A stretch of DNA of 56,864 nt from CALMFQ01 sp964495595 (GTDB lineage: Bacteria > Pseudomonadota > Gammaproteobacteria > Burkholderiales > SCOH01). This document shows positions 43,353 to 49,586 of the stretch, piece after piece (position 1 is the stretch's first letter; each line of letters begins with the position of its first letter). Location: the NCBI GenBank assembly GCA_964495595.1, contig CAZBWH010000013.1, positions 1-56,864 of the forward strand, read 5' to 3'. Below the pieces are notes generated by a model that was not told where the DNA came from, did no database searches, and was given only the letters and a program-made list of their open reading frames with translations. The position numbers and the translations under genes were made by a program.

Positions 43353-45734
43353 ATGTCTGCCATGACCACCTTGACCACGCCCACCCAGCCGCCCGCATCG
43401 CCGGATGTATCTCAGCAACTGGCCTTTACCCGTGGCTTGCAGGCAGTCACCAACCGGATTCATGCCACCCTCAATCTTGACGAAATCATGCTGGAAATCG
43501 GCCAGTCGATCTGCGATCTGTTTCAGGCCGACCGGCTGACGATTTACGCCATCGGCGACCAGCCCGGCACCATCGTCTCCCGGATCAAGACCGGACTGAA
43601 CACCAGCAAGGAGCTCAAGCTGCCGATCAGCGAGCAAAGTATTGCCGGTTTCGTCGCCTTGCACAAACGGCAGGTCAACATCGCCGACGTGTACGACGAA
43701 AGCGAGCTGAAGCGGCTCAGCCCCACCATGCATTTCCTGCGCGCCGTGGACGAAAAAACCGGCTACCGCACCCGGCAAATGCTGGTGGCACCGATTGTCG
43801 ACGACGACGGCAAGCAGCTGTTGGGCGTCGTGCAGTTGATCAACCACCGCAGTGGCAACCCGTTTCCGGCACTGGCACAGGGCGGCGTGGCCGAGTTGTG
43901 CAAAACCCTGGCGATTGCAATGAAGCAGCGCCTGCAAGGCCCTGCCTTTTCGGTGCGCACCCGTTACGATCATCTGGTCACCGCCGGCATTCTGTCGGCT
44001 GCCGAGCTTGAGCTGGCGCAACGTGCGGCACGGCGCAAGCAGCATGATCTCGAATCGGTGCTGGAAAGCGAATTCCAGGTGCCGCAGCCCGCCATCGGCG
44101 AAGCTCTGGCCCAGTTCTTCGCCGTGCCCTACCTGGCGTTTTCCTCCGGCTGGATTCGGCCGCAGGATTTGCTGAAAAACCTCAAGCGTGAATTTGTCGA
44201 GAACCAGCAATGGCTGCCGGTGGAAGAAACTCCGGAGGGGCTGGTCATCCTCACCACTGACCCCGAGCGCGTGCAAGGAGGCAGGCTGGCCCAGCAAGTG
44301 TTTCCGCGCCACCGCCTCGGCTACCGGGTGTGTACTCACCGGGATTTCGCCCAGGCAGTCGATCTGTATTACGGCAGTAGCGAGAACAGCACCAGCATCG
44401 GAGAAATGCTGGCCGGCCTCAACGAAAGCGACGAGGCGCAGGACGAAGCCACGCCGGATGACCTGAACGCCGCGCAGGACAACGAGCTGGTCAAGCTGGT
44501 CAACAAGATCATCGTCGACGCCTACAATATGGGCGCCTCTGATATCCATATCGAACCCTATCCTGGCAAGCATAAAACCCTGATCCGCATCCGCCGCGAT
44601 GGCTCGCTGATGAACTACATCGAGATCCCGCCCAGCTACCGCACCTCGCTGGTTGCGCGGATCAAGATCATGTGCGATCTCGACATTGCCGAGCGGCGCA
44701 AGCCACAGGACGGCAAGATCAAATTCAAGAAATTCGGCCCGCTCGATATCGAGCTGCGGGTTGCCACCGTGCCCACCCAGGGCGGGCTGGAAGATGTCGT
44801 CATGCGCATTCTGGCGGCCGGCGAGCCGCTGCCGCTGGAAAAACTCGCCCTGTCGCCGCGCAACCTCGGCAACCTGAAATCAGTCATCAGCAAGCCTTAT
44901 GGCCTGTTTTTCGTCTGCGGCCCCACCGGCTCCGGCAAAACCACCACCCTGCATTCGGTGCTCAAATACCTGAACACTCCGGAAACCAAAATCTGGACAG
45001 CCGAAGACCCGGTGGAAATCACCCAGGCCGGCCTGCGTCAGGTGCAAATGAACCCCAAGGCCGGGCTCACCTTTGCCACCGCAATGAAAGCCTTCCTGCG
45101 CGCCGACCCCGACATCATCATGGTGGGGGAAATGCGCGACAAGGAAACCACCTCGACCGGCATCGAAGCCTCGCTCACCGGCCATCTGGTGCTGGCCACC
45201 CTGCACACCAACAGTGCACCGGAGAGCATCATCCGTCTGCTCGACATGGGCATGGATCCATTCAATTTTGCCGATGCCCTGCTGGGCGTGCTCGCGCAAC
45301 GGCTGGCCAAACGGCTGTGCAAGTGCAAAGCCGCCTATCAGCCTGACGATCAGGAAGTCGAGCAGCTGCTCAACGAGTATGCCGAAGAGCTGAAAAATAC
45401 CCACGACTGGCAGGCCGACCCCGCTGTCGCCCGCCAGGCCCTGCGCAGCGAGTGGCAGCAACGGTTTACCGATAGCGATGGCCGCTTTGCCCTCTATCGC
45501 CCCACAGGCTGCGACCAGTGTGCCAATACCGGCTACAAGGGCAGGGTAGGGCTGCACGAACTGCTGGTCGGCACCGACGAAATCAAGAAACGGATTCAGG
45601 AACACGCCCGGGTGGCCGAATTATTTGCCGTCGCCTTGCAGGAAGGCATGCGCACTCTCAAGCAGGACGGCATCGAGAAAGTCCTGCAGGGCATTACCGA
45701 CTTCGCGCAGGTCAGGGCCGTCTGCATCAAATAA
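43353..45734 (+). CDS. GAF-fused GspE/PilB-family motor ATPase
   Basis: A 793-residue ATPase of type II secretion or type IV pilus assembly with an unusual N-terminal GAF domain (about 30-190; TGYRTRQMLVAPIVD, LGVVQLINH). A T2SSE_N-like domain (about 200-340) with a degenerate MshEN-type pattern follows, then the catalytic core: Walker A GPTGSGKT (523-530), Asp box, Walker B DPDIIMVGEMRD, His box TGHLVLATLHT, and the GspE/PilB tetracysteine CKCK...CDQC. All catalytic motifs are intact. It follows the phosphodiesterase by 27 bases. No platform, secretin or prepilin peptidase gene is in the window. An ATG 9 bases later is an alternative start. Confidence 0.88.
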   Translation: MSAMTTLTTPTQPPASPDVSQQLAFTRGLQAVTNRIHATLNLDEIMLEIGQSICDLFQADRLTIYAIGDQPGTIVSRIKTGLNTSKELKLPISEQSIAGFVALHKRQVNIADVYDESELKRLSPTMHFLRAVDEKTGYRTRQMLVAPIVDDDGKQLLGVVQLINHRSGNPFPALAQGGVAELCKTLAIAMKQRLQGPAFSVRTRYDHLVTAGILSAAELELAQRAARRKQHDLESVLESEFQVPQPAIGEALAQFFAVPYLAFSSGWIRPQDLLKNLKREFVENQQWLPVEETPEGLVILTTDPERVQGGRLAQQVFPRHRLGYRVCTHRDFAQAVDLYYGSSENSTSIGEMLAGLNESDEAQDEATPDDLNAAQDNELVKLVNKIIVDAYNMGASDIHIEPYPGKHKTLIRIRRDGSLMNYIEIPPSYRTSLVARIKIMCDLDIAERRKPQDGKIKFKKFGPLDIELRVATVPTQGGLEDVVMRILAAGEPLPLEKLALSPRNLGNLKSVISKPYGLFFVCGPTGSGKTTTLHSVLKYLNTPETKIWTAEDPVEITQAGLRQVQMNPKAGLTFATAMKAFLRADPDIIMVGEMRDKETTSTGIEASLTGHLVLATLHTNSAPESIIRLLDMGMDPFNFADALLGVLAQRLAKRLCKCKAAYQPDDQEVEQLLNEYAEELKNTHDWQADPAVARQALRSEWQQRFTDSDGRFALYRPTGCDQCANTGYKGRVGLHELLVGTDEIKKRIQEHARVAELFAVALQEGMRTLKQDGIEKVLQGITDFAQVRAVCIK

Positions 45735-45740
45735 CCCGCT

Positions 45741-45763
45741 GCCCGGCCGGGCGGCCATTTTTT
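45741..45763 (+). terminator. Possible terminator after the motor ATPase gene
   Basis: A GC-rich self-complementary stretch (GGCC-GGGC-GGCC) runs into ATTTTTT, 8 bases after the stop. The stem is short, so it may be a weak attenuator between the ATPase and HD-GYP genes. Confidence 0.4.
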
Positions 45764-45798
45764 CCGTCTCGCACCCCCTTCTCCGCACGGAGGCTGTC

Positions 45799-47346
45799 AT
45801 GGCAACAATCAAGGAACTGCTGCAACAACTGGACCGGCTCAACCAGATCGGCGTTGCCCTGTCTGCCGAACGCAACACCGATCGGCTGCTGGAAACCATC
45901 CTGCTGGCAGCCAAGGAACTCGCTGGTGCCGATGCCGGCACCCTGTATCGGGTAGAAGACGGGTGGCTCAAGTTTGAAATCCTGCGCACCGACTCGCTAG
46001 GCATCGCCCTGGGCGGCACCGCCGAGCAGAAGCCCTCGCTGCCTCCCATCCCCCTGTGCCGCCCCGACGGCCAGCCAAACGAAGCCATGATCGTCGCCTG
46101 TGCCGCCATTCATGGCCGAACCATCAACATTGAAGACGCCTATGCCGTGGGCGACTACGATTTTACCGGCACCCGGCAGTTTGACAGCCGCACCGGCTAT
46201 CGGTCCAAATCGTTCCTGACCGTACCGATGAAAAATCACGAAAACGAAATCATCGGCGTACTGCAGCTTATCAATGCCATGGACGCCATGGGCCACATCA
46301 TCCCGTTCTCGGCTGCCAGCCAGAAACTGGTCGAATCGCTGGCCTCGCAAGCCGCCATCGCGCTTACCAACCGCCAACTGATCGACCAGCTCGAGGGCCT
46401 GTTCGAAGCCCTGATCAAGCTGATCAACACCGCCATCGACAAAAAATCGCACAACATCGGCTTTCACTGTGAACGGGTGCCGGTCCTGACCATGATGCTG
46501 GCCGAAGCCGTCCACGCCACCGACAGTGGCCCGCTCAAGGAATTTCACATGACCGACGCCGACCGCTACGAGCTGAAAATCGCCGGCCTGCTGCACGACT
46601 GCGGCAAGATCGCCACCCCGGTGCATGTGGTGGAAAAAGCCACCAAACTGCAAACCCTGTTCGACCGCATCGCCCTGATCGACACCCGTTTCGAAGTCCT
46701 CAAGCGCGATCTGCAGATCGCCAGGCTGCAAGGTCAGCTTACCGAAGCGCAATACCACAGCCAGCTCGAACAGCTCGACACAGACCGCCAGTGCGTCCGC
46801 CAGGCCAACAAGGGCGGCGAGTTCATGTCAGCCGAAGACATCGCCCGCATCGAACAGATCGCCGCCCGCCAATGGTGCGGCCCCGACGGCCAGCTACAGC
46901 CGCTGCTCAGCACCGAGGAAACAGCCAACCTCAGCATCTCGCGCGGCACCCTCAACGCCGACGAGCGCGCCATCATCAACCAGCACATCAACGACACCAT
47001 CGAAATGCTTGAGCAGCTCCCCTGGCCACGCCACCTGCAACACGTCCCCGAATATGCCGGCGGCCACCACGAGCGCATGGACGGCAAAGGCTACCCCCGC
47101 CACCTCACCCGCGACCAGATGTCCGTCCAGGCCCGCATCATGGCCATTGCCGACGTGTTCGAGGCGCTGACCGCCAGCGATCGGCCTTACAAGCCACCGA
47201 TGAAACTGTCCCAAGTGTTGTCCATCATGGGCAACATGGCGGCAACCGGCCATGTCGACCCGGATCTGTATGATGTCTTCGTCCAGAAAAAAGTGCATGT
47301 GCAATACGCGCAGCAGTTTCTGGGGCGGGAGCAACTGGATGTTTAG
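45799..47346 (+). CDS. GAF and HD-GYP domain protein, predicted c-di-GMP phosphodiesterase
   Basis: A 515-residue cytoplasmic protein. A GAF domain (about 15-190; TGYRSKSFLTVPMKN, IGVLQLIN) precedes an HD-GYP domain with H266-D267 in LLHDCGK and the hallmark HHERMDGKGYP (423-433). Compared with the compact family core, about 100 residues of mostly helical sequence (280-400) are inserted between the HD and GYP parts. HD-GYP proteins hydrolyse c-di-GMP to pGpG or GMP, or act as adaptors to pilus ATPases. The GAF resembles that of the upstream ATPase. The ATG has a GGAGG ribosome binding site. Confidence 0.88.
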   Translation: MATIKELLQQLDRLNQIGVALSAERNTDRLLETILLAAKELAGADAGTLYRVEDGWLKFEILRTDSLGIALGGTAEQKPSLPPIPLCRPDGQPNEAMIVACAAIHGRTINIEDAYAVGDYDFTGTRQFDSRTGYRSKSFLTVPMKNHENEIIGVLQLINAMDAMGHIIPFSAASQKLVESLASQAAIALTNRQLIDQLEGLFEALIKLINTAIDKKSHNIGFHCERVPVLTMMLAEAVHATDSGPLKEFHMTDADRYELKIAGLLHDCGKIATPVHVVEKATKLQTLFDRIALIDTRFEVLKRDLQIARLQGQLTEAQYHSQLEQLDTDRQCVRQANKGGEFMSAEDIARIEQIAARQWCGPDGQLQPLLSTEETANLSISRGTLNADERAIINQHINDTIEMLEQLPWPRHLQHVPEYAGGHHERMDGKGYPRHLTRDQMSVQARIMAIADVFEALTASDRPYKPPMKLSQVLSIMGNMAATGHVDPDLYDVFVQKKVHVQYAQQFLGREQLDV

Positions 47347-47557
47347 TGGCCGCTGTCCTTCTGGGGCGAAAACTGACAAAAAGCGGCACTTCGCGGCAGC
47401 CTTACTGCCTCACCGTGGACGTCGGTTATCTGGTTCCGTGTTTGGGGTCGTCACGTTGCATTTCCAATGCGCCCCATAAATCGATTTGGTTGGCGCCCAG
47501 TGTATTGGCTTGGTGTGCCCGGATTGAAGGGTTGTTTGTGATAAGTTTTTTATTTTC

Positions 47558-47580
47558 AACGTCTTGCGGCGTTTTTGTTT
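47558..47580 (+). terminator. Probable Rho-independent terminator upstream of the pilin genes
   Basis: A 6-bp stem AACGTC/GGCGTT (one G-T pair, loop TTGC, 47558-47573) is followed by a T run broken by one G. It separates the signalling block from the sigma-54-driven pilin genes. Confidence 0.5.
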
Positions 47581-47628
47581 TCGCCCTGCTGACTTGCACG
47601 CCCCTTCATGCCTGCTGGCTTTTCGATC

Positions 47629-47644
47629 TGGCACAAAAAATGCT
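47629..47644 (+). promoter_or_regulatory. Sigma-54 -24/-12 promoter of the first short pilin gene
   Basis: TGGCAC-AAAAAA-TGCT: GG at 47630-47631 and GC at 47642-47643, the exact RpoN spacing. The predicted start is near 47655 and the ATG is at 47701. Pilin genes are classic PilR/RpoN targets. Confidence 0.8.
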
Positions 47645-47700
47645 TTAGGTGGCCCAAGCGGTGGAGTTGAGTGCGAACCGGTCAACCGAGGGGAATCGCC

Positions 47701-47886
47701 ATGAAAACGTTTCGACAGGGCTTTACCCTGATAGAGTTGATGATTGTGGTGGCCATTATCGGCATTCTGGCGGCAATCGCAATTCCGCAGTTCAGCGAGT
47801 ACATGCTCAAGTCAGAAAATGCTTCTGCGAGATCGGATGCCAGGAATTTTCTGACTCTATCTGGCGCCAACAGTGCGGATAACTGA
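47701..47886 (+). CDS. Short type IV pilin 1 (61 residues)
   Basis: A complete class III signal: leader MKTFRQG, then FTLIELMIVVAIIGILAAIA with Glu at mature position 5. The mature peptide is only 54 residues, the N-terminal helix plus a polar tail, and lacks the usual globular domain. It keeps F24, Y27, N33 and the D39-x-R41-N42 pattern of Geobacter-type short pilins. The GAGGGGA ribosome binding site supports the ATG at 47701. A frameshifted remnant of a longer pilin is unlikely: the gene has its own promoter and the second copy ends at almost the same length. Confidence 0.88.
   Translation: MKTFRQGFTLIELMIVVAIIGILAAIAIPQFSEYMLKSENASARSDARNFLTLSGANSADN
47719..47803 (+). repeat. Pilin-helix direct repeat, copy 1
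   Basis: 85 bases encoding the hydrophobic helix, identical to 48068-48152 at 81 positions (four substitutions). Similarity falls off sharply on both sides, consistent with selection on the helix or gene conversion after duplication. Confidence 0.85.
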
Positions 47887-47976
47887 TTGATAAGGCATTG
47901 TTATCTGTCGAAGGCTGAGTGTTTTGTCAAGAGTCGGTTTTGCTGTAGTAGATGATCTGGTTAGATTTGTATTGTC

Positions 47977-47992
47977 TGGCACAGGTCTTGCT
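47977..47992 (+). promoter_or_regulatory. Sigma-54 -24/-12 promoter of the second short pilin gene
   Basis: TGGCAC-AGGTC-TTGCT: GG at 47978-47979 and GC at 47990-47991, a near-consensus RpoN site. The predicted start near 48003 gives a leader of about 47 bases, the same geometry as the first pilin promoter. Confidence 0.85.
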
Positions 47993-48049
47993 TTGAGTTG
48001 AGTGGGTGCGCAAGCACTGGTTTATTGATAAACGTGAAGAGGCTGAATC

Positions 48050-48229
48050 ATGAAAAAACTGCAAAAAGGCTTTACCCTGATCGAGCTGATGATTGTGGTG
48101 GCAATTATCGGCATTCTGGCGGCAATCGCAATTCCGCAGTTCAGCGAATACACCAAGAAGGGCGAGAACAAGGGCGCTCAGGCCGACAATCGCAACTTCC
48201 TGACCCAGGCTGTTGCTAATTCCCAGTAA
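48050..48229 (+). CDS. Short type IV pilin 2 (59 residues)
   Basis: Leader MKKLQKG followed by FTLIELMIVVAIIGILAAIA, Glu5 present, mature length 52. The tail after Y27 is more charged than in pilin 1 (TKKGENKGAQAD) and ends in NFLTQAVANSQ; N33, D39, R41 and N42 are conserved in both. The ORF is intact from ATG to TAA. It lies 163 bases after pilin 1, with its own sigma-54 promoter, and 29 bases before the small secreted protein gene, with which it is probably co-transcribed. Confidence 0.88.
   Translation: MKKLQKGFTLIELMIVVAIIGILAAIAIPQFSEYTKKGENKGAQADNRNFLTQAVANSQ
48068..48152 (+). repeat. Pilin-helix direct repeat, copy 2
   Basis: Second copy of the 85-base repeat (see 47719-47803). The four differences are two synonymous third positions in the IEL and SEY codons' neighbourhood and one at the VVAI segment, with no effect on the helix sequence. 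Confidence 0.85.
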
Positions 48230-48258
48230 TCGTTGACAATCTCTTGGAGAGTTGAATC

Positions 48259-48585
48259 ATGCAAAAATCCGTCAAAATTGGTTTGGTGGCCGGCGTATCG
48301 TTGATGGCTGTCGCAAATACTGCCTTCGCAACTGCAGCGTGCACCAATGGCGCTGCCTCATCGGTAGCAGCGAGTACCACTGATTTTATCAAGTCGGCCT
48401 TTACGCCGAAATGTTCCAAGAACGTGAATCTTGACTATTCGCAAAACACAACCCAGGTTGGGGTCTGCTCGGCTTCGACGAAAGGCAACAAGAATTATGG
48501 TGGCACCAGCGAAGGTGGTGGCGTGACTGAATCCACCTCGACCTATAATGCTGGCACTGTTACGGCAACGTCCAGTGGCTGCTAA
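48259..48585 (+). CDS. Small secreted four-cysteine protein, possible detached pilin domain
   Basis: A 108-residue protein with a Sec signal peptide (cleavage after NTAFA, about residue 24). The mature part has four cysteines (C28, C52, C70 and C108, the last being the final residue) and a Gly/Ser/Thr-rich C-terminal half. A C-terminal Cys closing a loop is typical of pilin globular domains. No family is recognised. It follows pilin 2 by 29 bases with a TTGGAGAG ribosome binding site and precedes a strong terminator. A role as separate pilin subunit or stabiliser, like PilA-C/Spc of Geobacter, is inference. Confidence 0.75.
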   Translation: MQKSVKIGLVAGVSLMAVANTAFATAACTNGAASSVAASTTDFIKSAFTPKCSKNVNLDYSQNTTQVGVCSASTKGNKNYGGTSEGGGVTESTSTYNAGTVTATSSGC

Positions 48586-48608
48586 TCCCAGGTTTTCGTA
48601 GCCTCAGG

Positions 48609-48636
48609 AAAAAATCGCCCGCAAGGGCGATTTTTT
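48609..48636 (+). terminator. Rho-independent terminator of the pilin transcript
   Basis: TCGCCC-GCAA-GGGCGA (48615-48630, GNRA tetraloop) is followed by six T residues and preceded by six A residues, so the stem can extend to 12 bp and act in both directions. Confidence 0.9.
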
Positions 48637-48725
48637 CTATGGGCGGTCGATATGTTCAAGATGTTACATCCCGACCGGCGAATGCCAGCTGAGCGAGTCG
48701 TTCACTGCGAGGGATGTGGATATAA

Positions 48726-49541
48726 ATGGGCGATATGGGTAACTTTGTTCGATGGACGTGTCTGGTAGGGATGCGAAGCCGGATGACCTGGCTGGTATCT
48801 ATCCTGACGATTTGCCTGTTGCTGGGGGCATGGTTGGCAGCGGCGTTTTCTGCCAGACAGCCGCTGGTGGTCGCGCTGGACGTCGGTATTTCCGGTGTCC
48901 GTTTGTCATTGCTGTTCCTTGGGCTGGCTTGGGTGAACGAGTTCATCGGCCGGGACATCGAGCGGAAGAACCTGTTCTGGGTGCTTGGCTTGCCGATTTC
49001 CCGTGCTTCGTACCTCGCAGGCAGGGTTGCCGGTATTCTGGCTTTGCTGGCGATCAGTAGTGTCGTGCTGTGTGGTGCTCTGGTGTTGCTGGGAACCTCC
49101 GCATCCTGGGGGTACACCAGCTCCAGTCGGCCTTTTCTTTCCGTGACCGGAGTAGGGCTGGTGATGGCGGGTGTCTGGCTGGAAATCCTGCTGGTTACAT
49201 TCTTTGCGCTTTGCATTCAGGCGATTAGCCGAACGCCGTTCTTGCCGATGGTGTTAGGGCTGGCATTTGCCATTGCAGGGCGGGGAATGCATGGGGCCTT
49301 GAATTTTCTGCTGTACGACGATGAGGCCCCTGCTGCAGTCAAGGCTGGCGTCTTGCCTCTGCTTCAGTGGATTCAGTGGCTCATTCCCGATTTGTCGAGG
49401 CTGGATTTCAGGGCGGCGCTGCTCTACGATCGTTGGCCTGAGCCGCAAATGCTGACTCATGTACTGATGGCTTCCGGGCTATACCTGGCCGGATTGTACG
49501 GGGTGGCTGTTCTCCTCTTTTCCCATCGGCAGATGGATTGA
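48726..49541 (+). CDS. ABC-2 type transporter permease (PilI/GldF-like)
   Basis: A 271-residue inner membrane protein with about six helices: VSILTICLLLGAWLAAAF, VRLSLLFLGLAWV, VAGILALLAISSVVLCGALVLL, GVGLVMAGVWLEILLVTFFAL, and a last helix MASGLYLAGLYGVAVLLF. The segment NEFIGRDIERKNLFWVLGLPISRASYLAGR is typical of ABC-2 export permeases. Its ATPase is probably the gene at 53882. The first in a plus-strand run of four genes after the pilin terminator. Other in-frame ATGs at 48735 and 48771 are possible starts. Confidence 0.8.
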   Translation: MGDMGNFVRWTCLVGMRSRMTWLVSILTICLLLGAWLAAAFSARQPLVVALDVGISGVRLSLLFLGLAWVNEFIGRDIERKNLFWVLGLPISRASYLAGRVAGILALLAISSVVLCGALVLLGTSASWGYTSSSRPFLSVTGVGLVMAGVWLEILLVTFFALCIQAISRTPFLPMVLGLAFAIAGRGMHGALNFLLYDDEAPAAVKAGVLPLLQWIQWLIPDLSRLDFRAALLYDRWPEPQMLTHVLMASGLYLAGLYGVAVLLFSHRQMD

Positions 49542-49586
49542 TCGTCGCCGGATTTGTGAGCGGGTGTGGAATGACAGGATTTGGAT

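Larger units (their letters stand above)
47347..47700. other. 354-base noncoding region between the HD-GYP and pilin genes
   Basis: No gene is supported here. The 47347-47648 reading frame on the plus strand has a Cys/Leu-rich product without homology features and no ribosome binding site. The region holds a hairpin with a T run (47558-47580) and a sigma-54 promoter (47629-47644). Upstream AT-rich tracts (47520-47560) are suitable for an enhancer-binding protein such as PilR, but no clear repeated site was found. Confidence 0.6.

Noticed and set aside
47346..47648. A 100-codon plus-strand frame downstream of the HD-GYP gene
   Set aside because: It starts at the HD-GYP stop without a ribosome binding site, has an unlikely Cys/Leu-rich sequence, and spans a terminator and sigma-54 promoter.
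47701..47886. Pilin 1 as a truncated pseudogene
   Set aside because: It has an intact signal, Glu5, a good ribosome binding site and its own promoter, and pilin 2 ends at almost the same length.
48656..49216. A 186-codon minus-strand frame opposite the ABC permease
   Set aside because: It has no recognisable motif and mirrors the strongly biased codons of the real permease gene on the other strand.
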